Positions 18,474 through 27,221 of a DNA stretch of 64,000 nucleotides are shown piece after piece. The position numbers and the translations under genes are program-made. Source of the stretch: BNXB01 sp031548005 (GTDB lineage: Bacteria > Bacteroidota > Bacteroidia > Bacteroidales > Azobacteroidaceae); NCBI GenBank assembly GCA_031548005.1, contig JAVBRK010000047.1, positions 1 through 64,000 of the forward strand, given 5' to 3'. The notes beneath the pieces were generated by a model, which was not told the origin of the DNA, searched no databases, and saw only the letters and a program-made list of their open reading frames with translations. Within the stretch, counting starts at the first letter, position 1. Every line of letters starts with the position of its first letter.

Positions 18474-20135
18474 ATGATTAAAGAAAATTTTATCAAGCTT
18501 TATGAAGACAGTTTGAAACAGAATTGGGAGCTCCCGGCTATAAGCGACTACGGAGAATCCCAGGAATATACCTATGGCGAGTTAGCTAAAGAAATTGCAC
18601 GATTACATATCTTGTTCGAAGAATGCCGTTTACGCCGGGGAGAAAAAATCGCATTGATTGGAAAGAATAATTCCAACTGGTGCCTGATCTATCTTGCCGC
18701 TGTTACTTACGGGGCAATTATTGTTCCCATATTACAGGACTTCAAGCCCAATGACATCCATCACATCGTAAACCATTCCGAATCGCTGCTTTTATTTACC
18801 TCCGACCAAATATGGGACACCCTGGAAGAAGATAAAATGAGCGAACTGAGGGCTGTATTTTCTCTGACGGATTTGCAACTGCTTCATCAACGGGACGGGG
18901 AGCAATTCAAGGAAATTATGGCCTGCCTGAGAGAAAAATTTGCAATCAAGTTTCCTGCCGGATTTACCAAAGATTATGTGCGGTATACCGATTTATCGAA
19001 TGATAAAGTGATTGTCCTGAACTATACTTCCGGAACTACCGGATTCAGTAAAGGCGTGATGATTACCGGAAATAACCTGGCAAGTAACATCATGTTCGCT
19101 CACCGGGAAATCGGATTGAAACCCGGAAGTCAGATGTTATCTTTCCTTCCGTTAGCGCACACATACGGATGCGCATTCGAGTTTCTGTATGCACTTTCTG
19201 CCGGATGCCACATCACATTACTGGGAAAAACCCCTTCTCCGAAAATATTAATGAAGGCTTTCGAAGAAATTAAACCGGCGCTGATTATTGCCGTTCCTCT
19301 GATCCTGGAAAAGATTTATAAAAAGATGATCCTGCCTGTTTTAGGAAAAAGATCCATGCGCTGGGCATTGAATATCCCTTTGCTGGATCAGCAGATATAT
19401 TCGCAGTTCCGCAAAAAACTGATGGATGCTATGGGAGGCCGTTTTTACCAGGTGATTATCGGTGGAGCTCCGCTCAACGCTGAAGTAGAAGACTTCCTGC
19501 ACAAAATTAAATTCCCGTTTTCTGTCGGGTACGGTATGACCGAATGCGCCCCCCTGATCAGCTTTTCACTGTATCCGAATTATATTCCACACTCCTGCGG
19601 GAAAGTTTTAGAAGCCATGGAAGCCCGCATCGATTCGCCCGACCCACAGCACGTTGCCGGTGAGATCCTGGTAAGAGGAGAAAATTTAATGACGGGATAC
19701 TACAAAAATGAAGAAGCGACAAAAGAAGTATTTACCAAAGATGGCTGGTTCAAGACAGGAGATCTGGGAACAATCGATGCAGACAACAATATTTTTATCC
19801 GGGGCCGTTCAAAAAGTATGATACTCGGAGCGAATGGCCAGAATATTTATCCGGAAGAAATCGAAGCCAAGCTCAATAATCTGCCTTTTATCATGGAAAG
19901 CCTAGTGGTAGAAAAAGATAAGAAACTGATTGCCTTGGTTTACCCCGATTACGAAGCGGTCGACACCATCGGTATTTCAGCACAAAACCTGCCCTTGGTT
20001 ATGGAAGAAAATAAAGCCACTTTGAACAATATGGTAGCTAATTACGAACAAATCTCTGAAATCAGGCTCTATCCCGATGAGTTCGAAAAAACACCTAAAA
20101 AAAGTATCAAACGATTTCTTTACACCAATATTTAA
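18474..20135 (+). CDS. AMP-binding long-chain acyl-CoA ligase
   Basis: A 553-aa adenylate-forming enzyme. It shows the P-loop-like AMP motif NYTSGTTGFSKGVM, the YGMTECAPLIS motif, GWFKTGDLG and the hinge region IRGRSKSMILGANGQNIYPEEIE. It activates a fatty acid with ATP and transfers it to CoA, probably at the inner membrane face. The catalytic Lys near the C-terminus is in EKTPKKSIKRFLY. Substrate chain length cannot be read from sequence. Its own promoter and a following terminator suggest a single-gene transcript. Confidence 0.9.
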   Translation: MIKENFIKLYEDSLKQNWELPAISDYGESQEYTYGELAKEIARLHILFEECRLRRGEKIALIGKNNSNWCLIYLAAVTYGAIIVPILQDFKPNDIHHIVNHSESLLLFTSDQIWDTLEEDKMSELRAVFSLTDLQLLHQRDGEQFKEIMACLREKFAIKFPAGFTKDYVRYTDLSNDKVIVLNYTSGTTGFSKGVMITGNNLASNIMFAHREIGLKPGSQMLSFLPLAHTYGCAFEFLYALSAGCHITLLGKTPSPKILMKAFEEIKPALIIAVPLILEKIYKKMILPVLGKRSMRWALNIPLLDQQIYSQFRKKLMDAMGGRFYQVIIGGAPLNAEVEDFLHKIKFPFSVGYGMTECAPLISFSLYPNYIPHSCGKVLEAMEARIDSPDPQHVAGEILVRGENLMTGYYKNEEATKEVFTKDGWFKTGDLGTIDADNNIFIRGRSKSMILGANGQNIYPEEIEAKLNNLPFIMESLVVEKDKKLIALVYPDYEAVDTIGISAQNLPLVMEENKATLNNMVANYEQISEIRLYPDEFEKTPKKSIKRFLYTNI

Positions 20136-20141
20136 ATTTAT

Positions 20142-20168
20142 GACATTATAATAAAAAAATGTCTTTTT
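20142..20168 (+). terminator. Terminator after the acyl-CoA ligase gene
   Basis: GACATT and AATGTC pair around an A-rich loop, followed by five T. It lies 6 bp after the stop codon. Confidence 0.6.
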
Positions 20169-20196
20169 ATGTTATACAACATATAATAATTTATCG

Positions 20197-20204
20197 TACA
20201 TTTG
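20197..20204 (+). promoter_or_regulatory. -7 promoter box for the small lipoprotein gene
   Basis: TACATTTG matches TAnnTTTG exactly, 60 nt before the start codon. No clear TTTG is seen at -33. Confidence 0.55.
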
Positions 20205-20264
20205 CACCGTATTCCAAAGAGGGAAACACAATAAAGAAATTACAACCGTTTTAATTCGTTAGAA

Positions 20265-20462
20265 ATGAAAAAGTTAGTTTTATTTGCAACATTTTTTGCC
20301 GCTATTACTTTGACCGCATGTTCCAGTAAACAAAAAGAAGAAGCTCCTGCAACAGGAGCAGAAGCAACTGAACAAGTTGAAACTCCTGCAGTTCAAGAAC
20401 AAACTGAAACTGTAACTCAAAGTGATTCTACAGCTACTGAAGCTCCTGCTCAGGCTCAGTAA
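20265..20462 (+). CDS. Small acidic lipoprotein, 65 aa
   Basis: A signal (MKKLVLFATFFAAITLTACSS) with lipobox LTAC places the lipidated Cys at residue 19. The mature part of about 46 residues is low in complexity, made of Glu, Gln, Ala, Thr and Pro with no large hydrophobics, so it is probably disordered. No known function is recognised. It has its own -7 box and a very strong terminator, the pattern of an abundant single-gene transcript. Glu/Ala/Thr-rich lipoproteins of this kind occur widely in Bacteroidales and are poorly studied. Confidence 0.8.
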   Translation: MKKLVLFATFFAAITLTACSSKQKEEAPATGAEATEQVETPAVQEQTETVTQSDSTATEAPAQAQ

Positions 20463-20475
20463 TCCAGCGGAGTTA

Positions 20476-20515
20476 ATATTAAAAAAGCCGGAGATAACTC
20501 CGGCTTTTTTAATAT
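20476..20515 (+). terminator. Strong terminator after the small lipoprotein gene
   Basis: A perfect 18-bp stem (core AAAAAAGCCGGAG / CTCCGGCTTTTTT) with a four-base loop starts 13 bp after the stop codon. Confidence 0.92.
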
Positions 20516-20540
20516 ACAACCACAGCAATTAAAGTAGCAG

Positions 20541-20702
20541 GAAAATTCCCCGTTTGATGTGAAAGCAACATTTGGCAAAGGTCGCGTTCCGGTCAACGCT
20601 ACGTTTAATGGTGTTTCCTATCAAGGAAGTTTAGTGAAAATGAGAACACCTTGCAATATTATCGGCATACGAAAAGACATCCGTCAGCAAATTAGGAAAT
20701 GA
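20541..20702 (+). pseudogene. DUF1905 protein fragment
   Basis: The reading frame from 20541 to the TGA at 20700-20702 encodes a stretch including FDVKATFGKGRVPVNATF and IIGIRKDIRQQI, which matches the core of DUF1905 proteins. The N-terminal third is missing: an in-frame stop lies at 20535-20537 and no start codon with a plausible leader is seen. The C-terminus ends abruptly after IRQQIRK, where relatives continue. A neighbouring frame (KVAGKFP before 20553) may be part of the lost N-terminus, implying a frameshift. The stop overlaps the VOC start as ATGA, which suggests a former operon. Confidence 0.7.
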
Positions 20703-21082
20703 AGATTACGCATATAGCCATTTGGACAAACAATTTGGAACATTCCCGTTGTTTTTATGAAACATATTTCAGTGGAAAAAGTAACGAAAAGTATGTCAAT
20801 GAGAAAAAAGGCTTTGGCTCTTATTTTGTGACTTTTGATGGAAGTACCTCATTGGAAATTATGCAACGGAATGACATTACAGAGCGTACGGAAACAAAAG
20901 AATTGATTGGACTGGCTCATTTTACTTTCAATGTTGGGTCGAAAGAAAAAGTAAACGAAATGGTTGAAACTTTCAGACAGGACGGTTACCGGATTCTTGG
21001 CGAACCACGGCTTACCGGAGATGGATATTATGAGGGTATTGTTGCTGACCCTGATGGAAATAACATTGAAATTATTGCATAA
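20699..21082 (+). CDS. VOC family (glyoxalase/bleomycin-resistance fold) protein
   Basis: A 127-aa protein with the paired beta-alpha-beta-beta-beta modules of the VOC superfamily: MKITHIAIWTNNLEHSRCFY at the start, LEIMQRND in the middle, and a C-terminal half with LAHFTFNVGSKEKVNEMV and VADPDGNNIEIIA. Candidate metal ligands are His5, Glu53 or Glu61, His75 and the Glu near the C-terminus. The family includes glyoxalase I, dioxygenases and drug-binding proteins; the reaction cannot be assigned. The gene looks full length, yet both neighbours are broken, so it may be a survivor of a decaying segment. Confidence 0.8.
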   Translation: MKITHIAIWTNNLEHSRCFYETYFSGKSNEKYVNEKKGFGSYFVTFDGSTSLEIMQRNDITERTETKELIGLAHFTFNVGSKEKVNEMVETFRQDGYRILGEPRLTGDGYYEGIVADPDGNNIEIIA

Positions 21083-21085
21083 ATC

Positions 21086-21451
21086 ATGAATACAATCCTC
21101 GAACAAATCCGGCAAGAACTTGAAAACAGCGTGGATGAAAAAACGCAAGATACTGCGCAGAATTTCTTTAAAGAAGAAATCAAAGCGTATGGCATAAAAG
21201 TTCCCGTCATCAATAAAATTGGTAAAGAGTTTTTTCTGAAAATCAAGAGTAATCCCAAAACAGAGATATTTGCTTTATGCGAAAAACTATGGAAATCGGG
21301 CTATCTGGAAGAATCGTTTATTGCCTGCAATTGGTCTTATGCTCTGCACAAGCACCATCCGCCGATTCCTATTTTATTAAAAAAGTTGCATTTATCAAAA
21401 TGCAACTTTTTTATTTTCGGATTCGTACTATTTCCTTGCCAAATCAATTAG
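21086..21451 (+). pseudogene. Truncated DNA-alkylation-repair (AlkD-like) gene
   Basis: The first 90 or so residues match the N-terminal HEAT-like region of bacterial DNA alkylation repair proteins (QDTAQNFFKEEIKAYGIKVP, LWKSGYLEESFIACNWSYAL). Full-length relatives are roughly 220-240 aa; here the similarity stops near residue 92, and the rest of the frame is read-through across the clpB-side terminator hairpin. A neighbouring frame gives DSYFI, which loosely fits the family's next segment, so a frameshift followed by a deletion is likely. The catalytic region is absent and the product is unlikely to be active. Confidence 0.75.
21379..21412. terminator. Terminator hairpin between the alkD remnant and clpB
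   Basis: GTTGCATTT pairs with AAATGCAAC around ATCA, flanked by six A and six T, so it can work in both directions. It lies 31 bp beyond the clpB stop codon and inside the reading-through frame of the alkD remnant. Confidence 0.85.
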
Positions 21452-24032
21452 TAAATACTAACGCCTTATTCTTACAATCCACGACTACCGGTCTACTCCG
21501 GTCCACAGCCTGAGATAGAATAGATTTAGACAGCGGATTCAATACTTCACGCTGGATCACCCGTTTTACCGGACGGGCTCCGAATTGAGGATCATAACCC
21601 AGTTCAGCAATTTCATCCAGAGCAGCTTCCGTAAACTGCAATTCGATTCCGTTTGCAGCCAACTGCTTCTGAATACTATTCAACTGAATCCTGACAATTT
21701 CCCTGATCTCCGATTCTTCCAACGGCGTAAACATAATAATTTCATCGATCCGGTTCAGAAACTCAGGACGGATGGATTGTTTCAGCAAAGCCAGCACCTC
21801 CTCTTTTGTATCTTCGATCACCTGTGTCCGATTAGAAGCGGTTATTTTTTCAAAACGATCACGAATAACAGACGATCCCAGATTAGAGGTCATGATGATG
21901 ATCGTATTCTTGAAATTGACGACACGTCCTTTATTATCCGTCAACCGGCCATCATCGAGCACCTGCAGCAAGATATTGAATACATCCGGATGCGCTTTTT
22001 CAATCTCATCGAACAACACGACAGAGTAAGGCTTGTGTCGTACCGCTTCGGTCAACTGTCCGCCTTCATCGTAGCCGACATATCCCGGAGGAGATCCGAT
22101 CAGCCGGGTGACGCTGAACTTTTCCTGGTACTCGCTCATATCGATACGGGTCATTGAATTTTCGTCGTTAAACAAATATTCTGCCAGGGCTTTTGCCAAC
22201 TCGGTCTTTCCAACCCCGGTCGTTCCAAGAAAAATAAACGATCCGATCGGGCGTTTGGGATCCTGCAAACCTGCCCGGCTCCTGCGAACAGCATCCGAAA
22301 CAGCGGCGATAGCTTCGTCCTGCCCAACCACACGCTTGTGCAATTCTTCCTCCAAATGGAGTAATTTGTCGCTTTCGCTCTGCATCATTCTACCGACAGG
22401 AATCCCGGTCCATTTGGAAACCACCTCGGCAATATCATCTGCATCGACTTCTTCCTTAATCATCGCACTCTGACCCTGCATCAGGTTCAGTTCTTCCTGA
22501 AACCTGCCGATCTCTTCCTCTTTTTGCTTCAGTTTACCGTAACGAATTTCCGCTACCTGACCGTAATCGCCCTCCCGCTCGGCTTTTTCAGCATCGAATT
22601 TGAGAGTTTCGATATCAATCTTATTTTGTTGAATCTTATTGATGATTTCTTTCTCTGTTTGCCATTTCGCCTTGAATTTACTCTCTTCTTCACGCAAATC
22701 AGCAATTTCCTTATTCAGAAATTCCAGCTTTCCGGTATCGCTCTCGCGCTTGATTGCTTCCCGCTCAATTTCTAATTGGGTAATCCGGCGGGTAATCTCA
22801 TCCAAAGCTTCCGGAACCGAATCGATCTGCATACGAAGACGTGCTGCAGCTTCGTCCATCAGGTCGATGGCTTTATCCGGCAGGTAACGATCTGTAATGT
22901 AACGGATCGAAAGCCGGACGGATGCAATAATGGCATCGTCTTTAATCCGTACCTTGTGGTGATTCTCATATTTTTCTTTTAATCCACGAAGAATGGAAAC
23001 CGCATCGGACTCACTCGGCTCATCAACCGTTACGGTCTGAAAACGACGCTCCAGGGCTTTATCTTTTTCAAAATACTTCTGGTATTCATCCAACGTGGTT
23101 GCCCCGATAGAGCGTAACTCACCCCGGGCCAAAGCCGGTTTCAGGATATTGGCGGCATCCATGGCTCCTTCGCCTTTACCGGCTCCTACCAGCGTATGAA
23201 TTTCATCGATAAAAAGAATAATCTCTCCGTCGGATTGGGTTACTTCATTCACAACCGATTTTAAGCGCTCTTCAAATTCTCCTTTATATTTTGCTCCGGC
23301 GATTAATGCTCCCATATCCAGCGAATAAATCTGCTTGGTTTTCAGGTTATCGGGTACATCACCCCGGATAATACGATGGGCTAGTCCCTCTGCAATCGCC
23401 GTTTTACCAACGCCAGGCTCTCCAATCAGGATCGGATTGTTTTTAGTTCGCCTGCTCAGAATCTGCAATACCCTCCGGATTTCCTCATCCCGGCCGATCA
23501 CCGGATCGAGCTTACCCGAACGGGCCCGTTCGTTGAGGTTGATCGCATATTTCGATAACGATTGATAGGTATCCTCGGCCGACTGGCTGGTCACCTTATT
23601 TCCCTGACGTAATTCGCCGATAGCGGCCATCAATTCCTTTTCAGTCACTCCAGAATCCTTCAACAGAGTCGATACCGGACTTTTTTCCATCAACAAAGCC
23701 AAAATAATATGCTCCAGTGAAACATACTGATCTCCCATCTTATGACAGTTATCTACCGCCTTTTGCAGTACCGCATTGCTCTCCCGGCTGAGGTAAGGCT
23801 CTCCTCCCGATACTTTCGGATAAGATTGAATCTCCTTGTCTAATATCACGTTCAGATTCTGAACATTCACTCCCATTTTCCGGAACAGGAAACCAGTCAC
23901 ATTCTCGCCTTCCTCCAGAATGGCTTTCATCAGGTGTGCAGGCTCGATCGACTGTTGATTGTGGCTGCGAGCCAGCTCAACACTCTTTTGAACCGCATCC
24001 TGGGATTTTATTGTAAAATTATTAAAATTCAT
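21444..24032 (-). CDS. clpB: ATP-dependent disaggregase ClpB
   Basis: An 862-aa Hsp100 chaperone. It has the N-terminal repeat domain (NNFTIKSQDAVQKSVELA), first AAA domain with Walker A GEPGVGKTAIAEG, the long coiled-coil middle domain (about residues 410-520), and second AAA domain with GTTGVGKTELAKAL and the GSPPGYVGYDEGG pore segment. With DnaK it resolves aggregated proteins. The middle domain and the full length distinguish it from ClpA and ClpC. It is transcribed alone; no exact TAnnTTTG box was found upstream, but a small palindrome lies at 24111-24123. Confidence 0.97.
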   Translation of the reverse strand: MNFNNFTIKSQDAVQKSVELARSHNQQSIEPAHLMKAILEEGENVTGFLFRKMGVNVQNLNVILDKEIQSYPKVSGGEPYLSRESNAVLQKAVDNCHKMGDQYVSLEHIILALLMEKSPVSTLLKDSGVTEKELMAAIGELRQGNKVTSQSAEDTYQSLSKYAINLNERARSGKLDPVIGRDEEIRRVLQILSRRTKNNPILIGEPGVGKTAIAEGLAHRIIRGDVPDNLKTKQIYSLDMGALIAGAKYKGEFEERLKSVVNEVTQSDGEIILFIDEIHTLVGAGKGEGAMDAANILKPALARGELRSIGATTLDEYQKYFEKDKALERRFQTVTVDEPSESDAVSILRGLKEKYENHHKVRIKDDAIIASVRLSIRYITDRYLPDKAIDLMDEAAARLRMQIDSVPEALDEITRRITQLEIEREAIKRESDTGKLEFLNKEIADLREEESKFKAKWQTEKEIINKIQQNKIDIETLKFDAEKAEREGDYGQVAEIRYGKLKQKEEEIGRFQEELNLMQGQSAMIKEEVDADDIAEVVSKWTGIPVGRMMQSESDKLLHLEEELHKRVVGQDEAIAAVSDAVRRSRAGLQDPKRPIGSFIFLGTTGVGKTELAKALAEYLFNDENSMTRIDMSEYQEKFSVTRLIGSPPGYVGYDEGGQLTEAVRHKPYSVVLFDEIEKAHPDVFNILLQVLDDGRLTDNKGRVVNFKNTIIIMTSNLGSSVIRDRFEKITASNRTQVIEDTKEEVLALLKQSIRPEFLNRIDEIIMFTPLEESEIREIVRIQLNSIQKQLAANGIELQFTEAALDEIAELGYDPQFGARPVKRVIQREVLNPLSKSILSQAVDRSRPVVVDCKNKALVFTN

Positions 24033-24110
24033 TGTGATATCTGTTTATTGTTAATTAATCCGTTTACAATATTCATAACAAAGGATTTGCCAATCGATAA
24101 AACCTGCCAA

Positions 24111-24123
24111 ATTGACAGTCAAT
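24111..24123. promoter_or_regulatory. Short palindrome upstream of clpB
   Basis: ATTGAC and GTCAAT flank one A, 79 bp upstream of the clpB start. It could be a regulator site; it is not a CIRCE element and could be chance in AT-rich DNA. Confidence 0.25.
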
Positions 24124-24242
24124 AGAAAACAAATTGCTTCCACTTGCAAAAAATAATAATTCTCAAAAAAATCACATCTGATTATTTATTTTTAAAACAT
24201 TTAAATCAAAATAAACGTTCATATAAAATTTTAGACCGTATA

Positions 24243-24274
24243 TTTGGGCTCGTATCCTTTTATTTCTAAATTTG
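24243..24274 (+). promoter_or_regulatory. Promoter of the cupin regulator/acyl-CoA synthetase operon
   Basis: TTTG at 24243-24246, 20 nt spacer, TAAATTTG at 24267-24274: a complete match to the Bacteroidales housekeeping promoter. The start codon is 38 nt downstream. Confidence 0.8.
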
Positions 24275-24311
24275 CACAATTTTTAGAATTTACGAATGAA
24301 TTTACCATACC

Positions 24312-24890
24312 ATGAACAACGATAAACTTATAGGAGACCGCATTAAATCTTACCGGGAGTCCAAAGATATCAGCACGGAGGAAATGGCAGAACGCTCAGG
24401 AGTTGCCATCCACATCATTGAACAAATCGAAAAAGAGAATACCCTGCCTTCTCTGGCTTCTTTAATAAAAATTGCCCGGGTATTAGGCACCAGGATCGGT
24501 ACGTTTCTGGATGATAACGATGAACTGGGTCCTGTTATTTCAAGAAAACAGAGCCACACCGGAGCCGGAAAATTTTCGACAAACCCGATAGGCTACCGCA
24601 AGCATATGGAATATTTTCCACTTTCACCGACAAAAGCCGGACGACATATGGAACCTTTCATTATCCAGATAGAGCCGACAAAAGAAGGAGCCGATTTTGT
24701 CGTTTCTTCTCATGAAGGGGAGGAATTCATATACTGCCTCGAAGGAGTAGTCGAAATTACCTACGGGCACAAAACCTACCTGCTCGAAGAGGGTGACAGC
24801 ATTTATTACGATTCTATCGTGGCTCACCACGTGCACGCCGCCGGACAGGAAGGAGCCAAAATTTTAGCAGTGGTATATACCCCATTTTAA
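24312..24890 (+). CDS. XRE-family transcriptional regulator with cupin domain
   Basis: A 192-aa protein. Residues 8-62 form a Cro/C1-type helix-turn-helix (KSYRESKDISTEEMAERSGV and NTLPSLASLIKIARVLG). Residues 110-190 form a cupin barrel with SSHEGEEFIYCLEGVVEI and the second motif YDSIVAHHVHA. In this family the cupin senses a small ligand and the helix-turn-helix binds operator DNA. It is 5 bp upstream of an acyl-CoA synthetase gene, so the likely ligand is that enzyme's substrate or product. Autoregulation is possible but no operator was identified. Confidence 0.9.
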   Translation: MNNDKLIGDRIKSYRESKDISTEEMAERSGVAIHIIEQIEKENTLPSLASLIKIARVLGTRIGTFLDDNDELGPVISRKQSHTGAGKFSTNPIGYRKHMEYFPLSPTKAGRHMEPFIIQIEPTKEGADFVVSSHEGEEFIYCLEGVVEITYGHKTYLLEEGDSIYYDSIVAHHVHAAGQEGAKILAVVYTPF

Positions 24891-24895
24891 CAACT

Positions 24896-26548
24896 ATGCA
24901 ACTAACCGATAAAACAATCGGGCAATGGCTCGAATACTGGGCGGAAAAAAACCCAGAAAAAGAATATATCGTCTATTCCGACCGCGATTTACGTTTTACA
25001 TGGAAACAGTTCAACGAACGGGTCGACAACATGGCAAAAGGCTTGATTTCGATCGGAGTTGCTCCCGGAACACACATCGGCATCTGGGCGACCAATGTTC
25101 CCGATTGGCTGACTTTTCTTTATGCCGGGGCGAAAATCGGAGCTGTCGTGGTGACCGTCAACACCAATTACAAGCAGCACGAACTGGAATATTTAGTCGA
25201 AGATTCCGATATTCAGACTCTCTGTATCACAGAGGGCGTTTTCGACGGAAGTTATGTGAATATGGTCAATACTATGTTGCCCGAATTAAAAAATTCCCAG
25301 CGGGGATACCTGAACAGCAGCCGGTTCCCAAAACTAAAAAATGTAGTGTTCATTGGACAGGAAAAATACCGCGGGATGTACAATACTTCCGAACTGCTAC
25401 TACTCGGCCGGAATGTAAGCAATCATCAGTTGGAAGAGATGAAAAGCCAGGCTAATTGTCATGACGTGGTTAACATGCAATATACCTCCGGAACAACCGG
25501 ATTTCCGAAAGGCGTGATGCTTTCCCATCACAATATTGTCAACAACGGTTATTTTACAGGAGAGGGGATGCATTTCCAAGCAGAAGATAAGCTTTGTTGC
25601 TGCGTGCCTTTGTTTCACTGCTTCGGAATCGTACTGGCTACCATGGCCTGCCTCACCCACGGTATTACCCAGGTAATGGTCGAACGTTTCGATCCGTTAG
25701 TCGTGCTGGCATCCATCCATAAAGAGCGTTGCACGATCCTGTACGGAGTACCGACGATGTTCATTGCCGAGTTGAACCATCCAATGTTCAGCATGTTCGA
25801 TGTCAGCTCCCTGCGTACAGGCATCATGGCAGGAGCCCTGTGTCCGATCGAGCTGATGCGCCAGGTAACAGATAAACTGCATGTAACACACATCACCAGT
25901 GTCTACGGATTGACTGAATCGTCTCCCGGCATGACTCACTCGGTGATCGAAGATTCATTTGAAACACGCTGCACCACTGTTGGAAAAGAATATCCATTTA
26001 CAGAAGTAAAAGTGGTGAATCCGGATACCGGAGAAGAATGCGTGGCCGGAGACCAAGGCGAAATCTGCTGCCGGGGATATCTGTCAATGCAAGGATATTA
26101 CAAGAATCCACAAGCCACTGCCGAAGTTATCGACCGGGATGGCTGGCTTCACTCGGGAGATCTGGGAATTAAAGACGAAAACGGTTATTACCGGATTACA
26201 GGACGCATTAAAGACATGATCATCCGGGGAGGAGAAAATATTTACCCCCGGGAAATCGAAGAATTCCTCTACCGCCTGGAAGGTATCAAAGATATTCAGG
26301 TAGCCGGTATTCCTTCGGAAAAATATGGAGAAGAAGTCGGAGCGTTTATCATAGTACAGGAGGATACCCGATTGACGGCCGACGATGTCAAGGAGTTTTG
26401 CCGAGGACAGATCGCCCGCCATAAAATACCGAAATACGTACTCTTTGTGGATGCTTATCCTTTAACGGGAAGCGGTAAAATCCAGAAATTCAAGCTGAAA
26501 GACATCGGATTACAAATGCTCCGGGAACAGGGTATAGAAGTGGTATAA
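24896..26548 (+). CDS. AMP-binding acyl-CoA synthetase
   Basis: A 550-aa adenylate-forming ligase. Visible motifs: MQYTSGTTGFPKGVMLSHHN, VYGLTESSPGMTHS, GWLHSGDLGIKDENGYY, GRIKDMIIRGGENIYPREIEE and the C-terminal Lys in LTGSGKIQKFKL. It is closest to medium/long-chain acyl-CoA synthetases of the type often annotated FadK or fatty-acyl-CoA synthase. It forms an operon with the upstream cupin regulator and has no close link with the other acyl-CoA ligase at 18474, from which it differs in hinge sequence. Confidence 0.92.
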   Translation: MQLTDKTIGQWLEYWAEKNPEKEYIVYSDRDLRFTWKQFNERVDNMAKGLISIGVAPGTHIGIWATNVPDWLTFLYAGAKIGAVVVTVNTNYKQHELEYLVEDSDIQTLCITEGVFDGSYVNMVNTMLPELKNSQRGYLNSSRFPKLKNVVFIGQEKYRGMYNTSELLLLGRNVSNHQLEEMKSQANCHDVVNMQYTSGTTGFPKGVMLSHHNIVNNGYFTGEGMHFQAEDKLCCCVPLFHCFGIVLATMACLTHGITQVMVERFDPLVVLASIHKERCTILYGVPTMFIAELNHPMFSMFDVSSLRTGIMAGALCPIELMRQVTDKLHVTHITSVYGLTESSPGMTHSVIEDSFETRCTTVGKEYPFTEVKVVNPDTGEECVAGDQGEICCRGYLSMQGYYKNPQATAEVIDRDGWLHSGDLGIKDENGYYRITGRIKDMIIRGGENIYPREIEEFLYRLEGIKDIQVAGIPSEKYGEEVGAFIIVQEDTRLTADDVKEFCRGQIARHKIPKYVLFVDAYPLTGSGKIQKFKLKDIGLQMLREQGIEVV

Positions 26549-26569
26549 TGCTTTGTTCCAACAACCGGA

Positions 26570-27208
26570 TCAAGGAAACTCGTCTTTATTTGATCCCAGA
26601 GTCGGCAGACCGATCTGATATTTGACCGAAATCACCCGGACACCGATAACGACTCCGGCAGTAACCAATTGGCTGATTTCTCCGGGACAACCAGAGAGGT
26701 CACACAGCCAATAGAAAAAACCTCCTACAAAACAAGCTAAAGCGTATATTTCCTTACGAAAAACAAGGGGAATTTCATTAATCAGCACATCCCGGATCAT
26801 TCCACCCACCGAACCGGTAACAGTTCCCATCACCATGGCCACCCAATATACAAAACCGCACTCCAGCGTCTTTTCAATTCCTACTACTGTAAAAAGAGCC
26901 AGACCGATCGTATCGAAAGTAAAAAACGTATAATTGAGACGCACCAGTATTTTCCGGTAGATGGCTACCACAAAAACAGCCAGAGCACAGCATATAATAT
27001 AAATCGGGTTAAGCATCCAGAATGGCGTCAGATCCAGCATCAAATCGCGTGCAGTCCCCCCTCCCACAGCCGTAACGAACCCAATTACAAATGCACCGAA
27101 CAAATCAAAGTTCTTCGCCGATGCTAAACGAATGCCGGAAATTGCAAAAGCAAATGTTCCGGCAAATTCGATGACCTCTACCAATCTAATCTGGTTAATA
27201 AAATCCAT
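26570..27208 (-). CDS. TRIC-family (UPF0126/YicG) cation channel-like membrane protein
   Basis: A 212-aa integral membrane protein with about six or seven transmembrane helices in two repeats. Each repeat carries the Gly-rich signature: GAFVIGFVTAVGGGTARDLML and VMGTVTGSVGGMIRDVLIN. Prokaryotic TRIC proteins form trimeric potassium-permeable channels in vitro; their role in bacteria is not clear. It is 13 bp downstream of the asmA-like gene and probably part of the same transcript. Confidence 0.9.
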   Translation of the reverse strand: MDFINQIRLVEVIEFAGTFAFAISGIRLASAKNFDLFGAFVIGFVTAVGGGTARDLMLDLTPFWMLNPIYIICCALAVFVVAIYRKILVRLNYTFFTFDTIGLALFTVVGIEKTLECGFVYWVAMVMGTVTGSVGGMIRDVLINEIPLVFRKEIYALACFVGGFFYWLCDLSGCPGEISQLVTAGVVIGVRVISVKYQIGLPTLGSNKDEFP

Positions 27209-27221
27209 TCTATCTTATATT

